Virus record (IMG/VR): IMGVR_UViG_3300044712_000200
Span: 1-37,335 of that record
DNA length: 37,335 bases
Source of the DNA: a virus
Reading direction: 5' to 3' (one strand)
Made by a program: the position numbers and the translations under genes. Below the pieces are notes generated by a model. That model was not told the origin of the DNA. It saw only the letters and a list, made by a program, of their open reading frames with translations, and made no database searches. Positions 1 to 8,097 of this stretch are shown here, piece by piece (position 1 is the stretch's first letter; each line of letters starts with the position of its first letter).

Positions 1-127
1 AGAGACGAATACAGGAACGCCACCAACAGCACCAACCTGACCACGCAGGATGGTCGCGTTAGCACCGAACTTGTCAGCAGACACGAAGTTCGAGTCTTTC
101 ATCAAGTCGATGTGCTGCTTTGAGTGA
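1..127. repeat. Terminal overlap, left copy
   Basis: These 127 bases are identical to 37209..37335. The reading frame of the major capsid gene runs through both copies without a break, so the repeat marks a circular assembly rather than extra genome. A length of 127 is a common maximum k-mer of short-read assemblers, which favours an assembly overlap over a biological direct terminal repeat. The unit genome is therefore 37,208 bp. Confidence 0.95.
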
Positions 128-636
128 ACAACGATTCCAGCAAGTTCTGCTGGGTCGTACTCGTCACCGAACTGAGCGAAACCGTTGGTCAGAGTGTTCC
201 AAGAGAGAACACCTGCGGTGCCGTCAAACGACAGAGGCGAGGTTACAGCAGTGCTTTCAGCAGCCGCACGGATGTCAGCGTCGAGCTTGCGAGAGATCGA
301 CAGTGCCAACTGAGTACGTGCCTGATCGTTGGGGCGACCGATAGCAGTCAGAACAGCAGTGTCACTGAGTTCGATTGCCTTACCGGTTTCCTTGATCGTG
401 GCGGTTGCGTCACTCATGGTGAGTTTGGTGGTGGACATAGCCACGCCCTCAGTGAGATCTACAGCGTCACCGATGTAGTCGAACTTCGGGAAGTGAACAG
501 TGTCACCGGGAGCGCCGACGAGCTGGTCGTCTGCGTCTGCCATAGGAACGAGAACAGCCTTACCAAGAACTGTCTCCATAACCGCATCTCCCCAGACTTC
601 TGGAACGATGAGGTCGCTAGCAAGAGTTGTTGCCAT
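1..636 (-). CDS. Major capsid protein, N-terminal 212 residues (gene continues at 37208..37005)
   Basis: This is the start of the HK97-fold major capsid protein that builds the head shell. The gene begins at 636 after a GAAAGG ribosome site, runs to base 1 and continues in frame at 37208 down to 37005, giving 279 residues in all. My translation begins MATTLASDLIVPEVWGDAVM and includes DTVHFPKF, a DLTEGV segment and an ATIKETGKAIELSD segment; this layout matches the actinophage capsid proteins often annotated as N4-gp56-like. The gene lies directly after the scaffold gene, as expected for a head module. The break at the window edge is only the linearisation point. GATC sites are sparser here than in the neighbouring genes. 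The capsid assignment is firm; the exact subfamily is less so. Confidence 0.9.
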   Translation of the reverse strand, partial: MATTLASDLIVPEVWGDAVMETVLGKAVLVPMADADDQLVGAPGDTVHFPKFDYIGDAVDLTEGVAMSTTKLTMSDATATIKETGKAIELSDTAVLTAIGRPNDQARTQLALSISRKLDADIRAAAESTAVTSPLSFDGTAGVLSWNTLTNGFAQFGDEYDPAELAGIVVHSKQHIDLMKDSNFVSADKFGANATILRGQVGAVGGVPVFVS

Positions 637-644
637 TTTGGTGT

Positions 645-1403
645 CTACCTTTCAGCATTGAGGCGGTCATATTCCGCCCGGTTGGTGTTGTAGAGTTCGA
701 GACGCTTTGCGTAAGGCATTGCGGCGAACTCTGCTTTGGTTACTGTCGATGCTCCTGCGGTTCCACCGTGCTGATCGACACCCGATGCTCGTGCTGCACC
801 AGACAGTTTGAGCGTCGAATCCTTTGCGATCTCTTGTGAGATCACACTAGACAACTTACCAGCAAAGTCAGCCGATTCAATGTCAAGTGATTGAAAGTCG
901 TTGTTTTTGGCGAGTTGGAACTGTAGGAAGTCAACACGTGCCGGATCGACACCTAACTTCCACGCCTCAGCGATCACAGCCGCGTCACGGCGAACGTTGA
1001 CGATCTCTGTGCTTGCCTCAGTGAGTTTCGCAGTCGCATCTTCAAGAGTCAACTGTTCACCCTTACTAGCCGCCTCAGGGTCAAGTGCCTGAGTCAGAGT
1101 TGAGAGCAGTTCTTTTCGCGCCTCGTCTGCGGCGTTCTTTTTTGCCTGAATACGTTCGTCACCTCGTTCACGGCGAAGACGTTCAATCTCAGCACGTGCC
1201 TTAGCAGGATCGTTCCACGGCGAGTCATCAGACTCGTTTGACTGATCTACTTGTTCAGTCTTTGCCTCAGTCTTAGGGGCAATGTCAGACGGCTTAGGGG
1301 CTGGAGTCTGAGCGTCTGAGTCAGTTGCGTTCGCAACCTCGTTCTCAGATGATGCAGCCTCTCCCGTAGTGCTGTCAGTCGCGGTCAGTGTTGATTCACT
1401 CAC
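645..1403 (-). CDS. Capsid assembly scaffolding protein
   Basis: A 252-residue hydrophilic protein between the MuF/immunity pair and the major capsid gene, which is the standard position of a scaffold. The first ~70 residues are acidic and low in complexity. A charged helical segment follows (an RAEIERLRRERGDERI stretch, then a long coiled-coil-like part), and the C-terminus is short and basic, ending in AEYDRLNAER, as expected for a tail that docks on the capsid protein. I chose GTG at 1403 because AAGGAG lies six bases upstream; a GTG eight codons earlier, at 1427, has no comparable site. The capsid start is only 8 bp beyond the stop, so the two are probably cotranslated at high level. Family assignment rests on composition and position. 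Confidence 0.8.
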   Translation of the reverse strand: MSESTLTATDSTTGEAASSENEVANATDSDAQTPAPKPSDIAPKTEAKTEQVDQSNESDDSPWNDPAKARAEIERLRRERGDERIQAKKNAADEARKELLSTLTQALDPEAASKGEQLTLEDATAKLTEASTEIVNVRRDAAVIAEAWKLGVDPARVDFLQFQLAKNNDFQSLDIESADFAGKLSSVISQEIAKDSTLKLSGAARASGVDQHGGTAGASTVTKAEFAAMPYAKRLELYNTNRAEYDRLNAER

Positions 1404-1462
1404 AGTTTCTCCTTGTGTTGGTGTCACTTCGTTTCGGTGACAGCAACATCATACCGTGAGAG

Positions 1463-1747
1463 TTAGTTACTTAGGTTGATCTCACGCATAGCATCGACAC
1501 GATCAAAGTTCTCTGTCATCGGTAACATGTCGATCACGCCAGTCTCTTTGTCAACGAAAGTGACAACGTTATTGATCAACATCTTTGACATGTCTCCATC
1601 AACCATGAACTCTCGTGTGTTCCACGGCACCATGAAGTAACGATCATCCTCAAACCCGTTTGGTGAGACGTATGGTGTGGCATCGACATCCCAGATCTTG
1701 ATCAGACGTGTCAAAACTAGATCTGCGGCTTGTTCATAAGTAAGCAT
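1463..1747 (-). CDS. Imm35/YrhB-like putative immunity protein
   Basis: A 94-residue protein whose layout resembles Imm35 (YrhB-like) immunity proteins: an N-terminal YEQAADLV helix, then GFEDDRYFMVPWNTREF, a GD turn, and a FVDKETGVI strand pair near residues 65-72. Imm35 proteins neutralise polymorphic toxins in the producing cell. Its ATG overlaps the stop of the upstream MuF-toxin gene by one base (TAATG), so translation is probably coupled. That is the toxin-then-immunity order reported for MuF toxins of prophages. The alternative is an ordinary small head-module protein of unknown function. The immunity role is inferred from sequence layout and position; no profile search was possible. 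Confidence 0.55.
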   Translation of the reverse strand: MLTYEQAADLVLTRLIKIWDVDATPYVSPNGFEDDRYFMVPWNTREFMVDGDMSKMLINNVVTFVDKETGVIDMLPMTENFDRVDAMREINLSN

Positions 1748-3810
1748 TATGTCCTCGTTAGGAAGTCTTTCATCAGTTTGAGTTTCTTTTCTAAGTCTGC
1801 TCTGGTCGCCTTGTCTAGTTGATCAACAGTGACATTGGCAACAATTCGTTTCATCGTGTCAGGTTCAGTCACCGCAAAACCAGACATTTCAGCCCGAACA
1901 GTGTCGATCATTGCTAAACGTTGTTCGATTCTAACGATACGTTCACGAACATAAGCCGCAGATCGTGGAATTTCACGTTCAGCCGCGATCTCAGCAAGAC
2001 GTTCAGGTGTTGATTCCTCAACGATGTCAGTCAGAACTGAGTTTGTAGGAACAAGATCATCAACTCGCATGATGCTCGCAGACTTTATGTCAAGACGTTT
2101 GATGTAGCCCTGTGCCTCATCGAAAGATGTGATCAGTTGACCCTCATGGATGACGATATTGCCGTCAATCTTTTCAATGTTGAAGATGTGACCGCTGCCG
2201 CTGAGTTGTCCAGAGATGAAACCTCGTGCGCCATCTTCCCAGTCAGCAGTGAAGTTTCGGATCTTCGTGACCTTAGTTCCGCCCTCGATCTCTTGAAAAC
2301 GAGTCATGAAACGAACCTTGCCGTCAGCATCACGCCACTCTGTCGCAGTCTCAGAGTTGTAACGACCAACAGCACCACCGATCGGTTTAGCGATCACGTC
2401 ATAACCACGGGCGCGTAACTCAACGGCGTTGACTACGTGAGAGCAGTTCATATTGAACTCGCCGTAAACGTTTGGAATGTTGCCAATGTTTCGACCGGGG
2501 TTGGCACCAACCAAAACCTCAGACACAGGCAAAGGCTTGTCTAATCGTTTCACTTTTGACAGATCAGCCACGTCATAACGACCGCCCACAACCGTCACAG
2601 GCACGTCTGGCTTAGGCATAGGCGACGTTTTAGCCTCAGTTCGAGTCTTAGTGTCAGCCTTGTAGTTCTCACGTGCCAAACGGACAGCCTCACGATCACC
2701 CGGCATAGCAAAACGACCACTGATCTGTTCACGAGCAGACTGTCGTTTCAGATAAGGGTAAGTGTCAAGATGATCACGCATCTGTGCCTGTAAAGCCTCA
2801 ACCTTGAGATTCACCGCACCAACGGTGTCAGGCGATGCCCCAGCAGCCTCAAGTTTCGCCTTTCTGATCTTGTTCTCCAAAGAACGTTGATACTGTTGCG
2901 CCCTATAACCGTCTTCATCCCACGGTGGTCGATCAAGAATCTTCGGATCAGTCGCGCCCGGAATGTAGGCACGTAAACGACAACGACAATTCGGGTGTTG
3001 AAAGCCGTCAGCACGAGCATCAGACAATGACCCGTCGATCTCAACATAAGTCGTTCCGCCATTGACTAGATCAGGCACTTGAGAACCGTAAAGAGTCTGT
3101 GGTGTCGTGTCACGAGTGAGAATCGATCTTGCCCACCTGTCACAGATCGCACAGGGTCGTGGACCGGGTTGAACAACGACCAGATCAAGATGGTTTCTGT
3201 CTAGGACAGCCTCATAACCACGAACAAGTGCTTGACGTGTTCCAGTTCGAACAGCCATTTCCGTGTAGTTAGGCAGAGTCCAGTTGCGCCCAGACTGATC
3301 AGTGAACTCAGTCAAGCCACGTTTCGCCAAAGAATCGACAGCCTCAACAGTTGCCTGTTGTCTAGTCATGCCACGTGTCAGTGTTGACTTGATCACATCA
3401 GACACTTTTGTTCGATAAACGTCTTCCACGTTCCTCAAAACTTGCCTCTGAGCAGACTCAATGCCTTTTTGAATGTCCTGTTCGATCTGTTGAACAGCGA
3501 TCAACTGTTGAGCAGGGGGCAGTTTCTCTGGTGTCAGAGCAGTGCCTATATCGGCATAGGCAGATGTGGTTGCCTCTTTGTAAGAATCACGAACTTGTTT
3601 CTCAAAATAGTTAGCCACAACAGGGTTGACCTGTTGAAACACTTTGAACGCCTCAGCACGCAACGCCTGTACCTGAGCAAGTTTCACAAGTTGATACTCA
3701 GGAACGTCAAGATCTTTCAACAGGTAAGACTTGACTGTTTCAAGCAAACGCCTCTCAGCGTTGAAGTACGCGACAGAAACGCCGTGTGCTAACTCATCAT
3801 CAACGATCAT
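1747..3810 (-). CDS. MuF-type minor head protein with C-terminal papain-like toxin domain
   Basis: A 687-residue fusion. Residues ~1-290 are a minor capsid (MuF/minor capsid 2) module, with the metal-binding CAIC at 220-223 and HPNCRC at 272-277; such proteins join the portal and enter the virion. Plain MuF proteins are usually far shorter. A charged linker (~300-400) leads to a domain at ~405-595 that resembles the papain-fold toxin Tox-PL: NMNCSHVVNAVELRARGYDV with Cys456 as candidate nucleophile, GHIFNIE with His541, and an HEGQ near 555-558 where family members often have Asp-Pro-Gln. A coiled-coil tail (~600-687) ends the protein. The Imm35-like gene follows with a TAATG overlap. I infer a virion-carried cysteine protease or deamidase acting in the infected cell. 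The third catalytic residue is uncertain, so reduced activity is possible. Confidence 0.8.
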   Translation of the reverse strand: MIVDDELAHGVSVAYFNAERRLLETVKSYLLKDLDVPEYQLVKLAQVQALRAEAFKVFQQVNPVVANYFEKQVRDSYKEATTSAYADIGTALTPEKLPPAQQLIAVQQIEQDIQKGIESAQRQVLRNVEDVYRTKVSDVIKSTLTRGMTRQQATVEAVDSLAKRGLTEFTDQSGRNWTLPNYTEMAVRTGTRQALVRGYEAVLDRNHLDLVVVQPGPRPCAICDRWARSILTRDTTPQTLYGSQVPDLVNGGTTYVEIDGSLSDARADGFQHPNCRCRLRAYIPGATDPKILDRPPWDEDGYRAQQYQRSLENKIRKAKLEAAGASPDTVGAVNLKVEALQAQMRDHLDTYPYLKRQSAREQISGRFAMPGDREAVRLARENYKADTKTRTEAKTSPMPKPDVPVTVVGGRYDVADLSKVKRLDKPLPVSEVLVGANPGRNIGNIPNVYGEFNMNCSHVVNAVELRARGYDVIAKPIGGAVGRYNSETATEWRDADGKVRFMTRFQEIEGGTKVTKIRNFTADWEDGARGFISGQLSGSGHIFNIEKIDGNIVIHEGQLITSFDEAQGYIKRLDIKSASIMRVDDLVPTNSVLTDIVEESTPERLAEIAAEREIPRSAAYVRERIVRIEQRLAMIDTVRAEMSGFAVTEPDTMKRIVANVTVDQLDKATRADLEKKLKLMKDFLTRT

Positions 3811-3812
3811 GA

Positions 3813-5378
3813 TCAGGCAGTCAGGCTAAGACCAGAACCACCCATGCCGAACGTCAACGGGTCAACGACAGACGATTCGTTTTGAATCCGTTCGATCTCC
3901 GCGTCAATCTCACTGTCATCCCAGTCAGGATGTAGCACAGACACACGAACACGTAGAGACGATGCCTCAGCACTTTTCATGATCGCTACAGTCTCAGCAA
4001 GGAACTTGAGAGAATCTTCAGCAGGGGGTGGAACTTCCATCTTCACAGGCAACGGAGTGATGCCAGATTCAAAGTATTCAGCATCTATCTTGAGCAAAGA
4101 CTCAAGCAGTTGTTCAATGTTCTGCCAGTAACGAAGTTTCTTCATACGTGTAGAGAGTGAACGCCCCTCACGTGCCTCAACCTCAGTCGCAGTGATCGCG
4201 GCTCCAGCCTCATAATCACCCATCGACTGTGGCGAATATCCAGCGGCTTTTATCGCCTTAGAGGTGAGCAGTTCGATCGCGGCAATGTGTTCTTGAACAC
4301 GTAGAGCAAACTGAACCTGAGTGATCGGAGTATTCTCTCGATCGGTGGGTTGCATCTTGAGTTTCGTGAAGATGTGCTGATCAGTGTCGAACTCGACACC
4401 CTTACCGGCACCCTTACTGTCAAGCATGTAATCTGCCACGATTAGGCGAGAACGACCGTCATCGATGTCACGCATCAGTGATGTGTAAGTCTTATCGATC
4501 GCATCGAACAGAGAGATCACGCCGGGGGTGAAGTCTGATCGACCCACGTTCGAGTTACGATCAAGCGCGTCAGGCAACATGTTTGGGATGCTGATCGCCG
4601 TCTGTGCATCAGGCACAGTTCTGATCGCACCGTCTTGATCAACAAGTTCAGCAAGGTAAGCGGTACGTGATGAGTCAGTCAACGGCACTTGAATACCAAG
4701 ATTGCCCTGAGTGCCTTTGTAAAGACCATGATAGATCAGACCACGTTCGTGACGTTCAAGGTGATACCAACGTTCCTCACCGTCACGTGCCACTACAGAC
4801 CAGAACGTGACAGCAACGAGTTGACCCCATTGATATTCAGGCACAACAGCATCAGCATCAACACGAACGATCACAGGCGTTGATCGTTGAGACTTATCCC
4901 AAGCGATCTTGAAAGCAGTAGAACCTAGAGCAGACGAAACCTCAGCAGCGGCGAGCAGAGTCGAATCGAAACCACACTGATCAAGCAGAAAGTCGAGACG
5001 TGCCTGAGTCTTTCGAACAGTTTCCTCTTGAGCAGGGTTTGGCGTGCCGTCTGCCTGAAACTCAGTGAACTGGACAGTGAACTTAGGTGTCTTCGAGAAC
5101 AACAGTTCAGAACTGATCGTTGCGATGTCCTGCGCTACAGGAACGTGCATCTTGTCATCGACCTGAGTCGTGTCTACACGCCCCCAGAACCAACCAAAGA
5201 CGTTACTGATCGCGCCAGCCAATCCAGTACGTGTGCGACTGGTGTGAAGATCACCGCCATAAATATTTTTGAGACGTTCAGGATCACCACCGTACCAAGC
5301 AGAGTTGATACGCATCCGTGAATAACGTTCAGTGTGTTCTTTTGGAGGCCATGCGGAGCCGTTTGCGGGTAAAGCCAT
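3813..5378 (-). CDS. Portal protein (SPP1 Gp6-like)
   Basis: A 521-residue protein between the large terminase and the MuF gene, the canonical portal position. Portals form the dodecameric ring at the head vertex through which DNA is packaged and ejected. The N-terminus begins MALPANGSAWPPKEHTERY. The body has the usual mix of a wing region and a helical C-terminal part, including EHIAAIELLTSKAIKAAGYS followed by a GAAITATEVEAREGRS segment, which is highly characteristic of SPP1 Gp6-like actinophage portals. Length is normal for the family. The ATG overlaps the TerL stop by one base (TAATG), coupling the two genes. Confidence 0.92.
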   Translation of the reverse strand: MALPANGSAWPPKEHTERYSRMRINSAWYGGDPERLKNIYGGDLHTSRTRTGLAGAISNVFGWFWGRVDTTQVDDKMHVPVAQDIATISSELLFSKTPKFTVQFTEFQADGTPNPAQEETVRKTQARLDFLLDQCGFDSTLLAAAEVSSALGSTAFKIAWDKSQRSTPVIVRVDADAVVPEYQWGQLVAVTFWSVVARDGEERWYHLERHERGLIYHGLYKGTQGNLGIQVPLTDSSRTAYLAELVDQDGAIRTVPDAQTAISIPNMLPDALDRNSNVGRSDFTPGVISLFDAIDKTYTSLMRDIDDGRSRLIVADYMLDSKGAGKGVEFDTDQHIFTKLKMQPTDRENTPITQVQFALRVQEHIAAIELLTSKAIKAAGYSPQSMGDYEAGAAITATEVEAREGRSLSTRMKKLRYWQNIEQLLESLLKIDAEYFESGITPLPVKMEVPPPAEDSLKFLAETVAIMKSAEASSLRVRVSVLHPDWDDSEIDAEIERIQNESSVVDPLTFGMGGSGLSLTA

Positions 5379-6736
5379 TAGTCAGATTCCCTTTCGACAG
5401 TCTCGATACTGTTTGCTGGTGCGAGTGTGATCTGATCCCGCCAAAACACTCTGCTTGTGTAGACAGCATACCGCAGGGCATCAACTTCGTCATCGTCTTG
5501 CTTGATCGGTGCTGTCGTGCCTCGTTCTGTTGCGGCACTATCCCAACGATAGCCGGGGATGCCCCGAATTAGGTTGTGACACGTCTCAGAAACGAACAAT
5601 GTTCCAATGGCGAGCAGTGAGGCGACAGTTTGAATACCCGGCAGAACGGCGTTGTGGGCGTTCATGACGTTGTTCATGCCGTCACTGAACAGTTGTTGTT
5701 TGAATACAGCAGCCGCAGGGTCTACAGCGATCCAGTCAGGTGTTCTCCATGACTCAACTGGCTGATCTTGTAACCATTGCCTAAACATTGCCGCATGTTC
5801 ACCCACTGTGGCAGTGTCAGGGGCAAACTCAGACAACACGATCAACACAGGGCGTTTCACAGCGTCTTTAGCGAGTTCATCACATCGTTCACCTGTTATG
5901 CCACTGACAACGATCTGACCAAGCCCAAGCAGGTACGCCCTAGTGCGGTGTGTAGTTCCGTAGTCGAGTGCCGCGATCATTACACGATCTATCTGTGGAA
6001 TGTCACTGAACTTGATCACGTGACGTTCTGGATCCCATTCTTGATAAACAGCACCCTCAGCCGCAACCCATTCACCAAGAATGAATCGTCTGTACCACAG
6101 CCCCGTGTATTCACGTTTCAGAGCAGACTTGTAAGACTCTGACAGTCCGGGGTTGTCATCCATGTTGAAGTGTTCAACATACCAGTCAGGGAACTCGTTG
6201 ATCTTGTCGAGATAGGTTGCTTTTAGCCAGTGTGTTGGTGAGTCTGGGTTTGTTGTGGCGAACAGTTGCGCCCCTGCTACAGACATACGACCGAGCAGTT
6301 GGCGGAAAAAGTCTTGAGGCAGTGTTGTCAACTCATCGACATAAGCACCTGCCACTGTCATGCCTCGAATCTTTGATTCAGCCTTAGCGTCTGAGGCACC
6401 GATGATGTGAACTGTTCGACCGAAGATCTGTGCCGTTGGTGCGCCCTGTCTGTAGTGAACGAACGGCGTGAACACTCGAAGTGTGTCATCGTTCTCCAAA
6501 GGTTCGAAGACGTTTCGAAAGATCGAGTCTCGTGACTTGCCCACCATGATCAAAGCACCGTTCGTGGGCGCGTCTGATGCCATGAACGTGAACCATCTGA
6601 TCAGAGAGACATAAGTCTTTCCTGATCTGATCGATCCCTCAAGTAGATTCACACGACGGTTGCACTTCGCTAGGGCGTGACGTTGTTTGAAACTCAGAGG
6701 CGTAACTGACTTAGAGATCATCGTCATCACCGCCAT
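5378..6736 (-). CDS. terL: Terminase large subunit
   Basis: A packaging motor of about 452 residues. The N-terminal ATPase shows the Walker A-like GSIRSGKT near residues 34-41, a Walker B GAYVDELTTLP, and the coupling motif ATTNPDSP. The C-terminal nuclease shows ALDYGTTHRT and a later WIAVDPAA, which supply acidic metal ligands typical of the RNase H fold. Length is normal for phage terminases of this class. The gene follows a small orphan and the small terminase, overlapping the former by 26 bp. The start is ambiguous: ATGs at 6736, 6727 and 6721 are all in frame, and none has a clear best ribosome site. It probably works with TerS at 6955..7425. Confidence 0.95.
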   Translation of the reverse strand: MAVMTMISKSVTPLSFKQRHALAKCNRRVNLLEGSIRSGKTYVSLIRWFTFMASDAPTNGALIMVGKSRDSIFRNVFEPLENDDTLRVFTPFVHYRQGAPTAQIFGRTVHIIGASDAKAESKIRGMTVAGAYVDELTTLPQDFFRQLLGRMSVAGAQLFATTNPDSPTHWLKATYLDKINEFPDWYVEHFNMDDNPGLSESYKSALKREYTGLWYRRFILGEWVAAEGAVYQEWDPERHVIKFSDIPQIDRVMIAALDYGTTHRTRAYLLGLGQIVVSGITGERCDELAKDAVKRPVLIVLSEFAPDTATVGEHAAMFRQWLQDQPVESWRTPDWIAVDPAAAVFKQQLFSDGMNNVMNAHNAVLPGIQTVASLLAIGTLFVSETCHNLIRGIPGYRWDSAATERGTTAPIKQDDDEVDALRYAVYTSRVFWRDQITLAPANSIETVERESD

Positions 6737-6974
6737 TGATCACGGCATCGTATGTTTCTGCTCTGAGAATGATCTGTGTAGCCTCAAGCAGACCTATCGT
6801 GATGTAACGAGACTGTGTGACTGGTGTTGTCATCATCACGAGATCTTGAGAGTCTTCATTGAAAGACACACCGGCACTGATGATCACCCAGTGTTCGACA
6901 TGATCAGTGTCATCTTCATCTTTCAGATGTTCAACAAGGGCGCGTTCGAGAGCATCAAGCGTCTGTTGACTCAT
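6711..6974 (-). CDS. Small acidic protein between terminase subunits, function unknown
   Basis: An 87-residue acidic protein ending in a run of aspartates (GGDDDDL). The first third is helical and charged (ALERALVEHLKDEDD), followed by probable beta strands (HWVIISAGVSF, RYITIGLLEATQIILRA). It overlaps the TerS stop by 20 bp and the TerL start by 26 bp, with GAGGTG just before its ATG, so it is translated with the packaging genes. Small proteins at this site are common in actinophages, but I do not recognise a function. Confidence 0.75.
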   Translation of the reverse strand: MSQQTLDALERALVEHLKDEDDTDHVEHWVIISAGVSFNEDSQDLVMMTTPVTQSRYITIGLLEATQIILRAETYDAVINGGDDDDL

Positions 6975-7425
6975 CGATCACCTCAACAGTGTCAATCTCA
7001 ACGATCTGTTCAGAATCATCCAACTCATTGACAGCAACACTCAAGAACTGAGCCAAAACATGCTTGACTTCCTCAACACCGTTGTCAGTCGTGTTCTCAA
7101 ACAGACCAGTCATCTCAGCACGAAGACGCTTGATCTTGATCATGCGATCAATCGCTTGAAGATCACCCTGTGCCAGACGGCGAGCAAGCGCACGTTCAGC
7201 AACGTCAAGAGACTCAAGTTCTAACGCACGAAGTTCTTTCGCAGCCTCACGAGGTATCTTGTCCAATTCACGCTTAGCCGCAGTGTAAGCCGCACCCTTA
7301 GAGGCGTAACCACACTGTTTAGCGATCTCATCCCACGGAACACGCATCGCCCTCAAACGAAGTGCTTTCTCTGCTCGTTCTGCGGCGTTGATTCTGAATT
7401 GAGTTCTACTTGCCATGAGTTCCAT
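6955..7425 (-). CDS. terS: Terminase small subunit
   Basis: A DNA-recognition subunit of about 156 residues. The N-terminal third carries a helix-turn-helix (RAMRVPWDEIAKQCGYASKG), followed by a long helical oligomerisation region with LESLDVAERALARRLAQGD and IDRMIKIKRLRAEMTGLFE, a pattern common in actinophage small terminases. The acidic C-terminus would contact TerL. The start could be ATG 7425 or ATG 7416; the second has GGAAC four bases upstream. The 86 bp upstream (7426..7511) hold no ORF I trust but contain repeated GGAAC and a GAACGTTC palindrome, a possible TerS-binding or cos/pac region that I cannot confirm. Confidence 0.85.
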   Translation of the reverse strand: MELMASRTQFRINAAERAEKALRLRAMRVPWDEIAKQCGYASKGAAYTAAKRELDKIPREAAKELRALELESLDVAERALARRLAQGDLQAIDRMIKIKRLRAEMTGLFENTTDNGVEEVKHVLAQFLSVAVNELDDSEQIVEIDTVEVIDESTDA

Positions 7426-7511
7426 TCGTGGTCTGTTCCATCAGTGTACCTGTGACGGGAACAAACTAGGAACGTTCTTGCCTTTACAGAGCAAAAGTGT
7501 GCCTTTTTGGT

Positions 7512-7601
7512 TTACTTTTGACGTGTTTCAGATCGTTCGTTCTGATTACACACTGAACACTTTGATGATGTGCAGTCGATACAGATCTCTGGGTCAGTCA
7601 C
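7512..7601 (-). CDS. 29-residue double-CxxC microprotein
   Basis: A short ORF starting with GTG inside the stop of the upstream gene (GTGA overlap). The translation is MTDPEICIDCTSSKCSVCNQ followed by NERSETRQK. Two CxxC pairs separated by four residues suggest a small zinc knuckle or metal-binding peptide. The exact stop-start coupling, which recurs in neighbouring genes, supports expression. It has no separate ribosome site and is too short for a homology call, so it may be a chance ORF, although four Cys in this spacing are unlikely in random sequence. Confidence 0.5.
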   Translation of the reverse strand: MTDPEICIDCTSSKCSVCNQNERSETRQK

Positions 7602-7855
7602 TTGTTTATTTCTTTCAGAGCTTGTTCAGCGAACAGGTGATGTCTGAGACACTTTTCGCTGTGAGTCATTCCGTGGTTGTTTATTCGTTCAATGATCTTG
7701 ATGATTCGTTCTTGTTCGTCTTTCTTGAACACGGCAGAGGCGAGGTTGATCACTCGTTCTCGTTCTTTGATCAGCCACAGATCAAAAGAGTCAGTGTTCT
7801 GTGTCAGACCGTACCAAGCGGCTCTGATGTCTTCGGTGGATGCCTCATAAGCCAT
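7598..7855 (-). CDS. Small protein of unknown function
   Basis: An 85-residue charged, largely helical protein beginning MAYEASTEDIRAAWYGLTQN. I chose ATG 7855 because GAAAGAG stands about nine bases upstream; a TTG at 7861 overlapping the previous stop is possible. YEASTEDIR-type N-termini are frequent in small actinophage proteins of unknown function. The middle (LWLIKERERVINLASAVFKK) and the His-rich C-terminal part (NNHGMTHSEKCLRHHLF) show no catalytic motif I recognise. It is part of the chain of coupled small genes ahead of the terminase genes. Confidence 0.75.
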   Translation of the reverse strand: MAYEASTEDIRAAWYGLTQNTDSFDLWLIKERERVINLASAVFKKDEQERIIKIIERINNHGMTHSEKCLRHHLFAEQALKEINK

Positions 7856-7857
7856 GA

Positions 7858-8097
7858 TCAAGACTCTTTCAGCTTTTGAATGTCTTGTTTGATCTTTGCC
7901 AGCATCATGATCTTGCCTGTGACTAAGCCTTTACCGCCTAGTGATTCCATGCTTGGGATCATGTTCTCGCATGTGAGTTGGTGACTTTGAATGATCTCTA
8001 ACACTTCGTTGATCGCGCCGATTCTGATCCGTTCACCGTGTCTAATGAACGACATGATGTCTTTGTCTGCCTGTTCGCAGTGTTTACAGATTGCCAT
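7858..8097 (-). CDS. Small CxxC protein of unknown function
   Basis: A 79-residue protein beginning MAICKHCEQADKDIMSFIRH. The N-terminal CKHC and a lone later Cys (TCENM) could bind a metal but do not form a complete zinc-ribbon set. The rest is predicted helix with basic C-terminal residues. ATG 8097 is preceded by GAAAGGCACACA, the ribosome-site style used throughout this genome, so the start is well supported. The 39-residue membrane ORF upstream overlaps its beginning in another frame. Function unknown. Confidence 0.75.
   Translation of the reverse strand: MAICKHCEQADKDIMSFIRHGERIRIGAINEVLEIIQSHQLTCENMIPSMESLGGKGLVTGKIMMLAKIKQDIQKLKES

Noticed and set aside
124-693. 189-codon plus-strand ORF at the left end
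   Set aside because: It lies antisense to the capsid gene, whose frame is intact across the circular join.
5777-6142. Plus-strand ORF inside the terminase region
   Set aside because: Antisense to catalytic parts of TerL, without a start signal.
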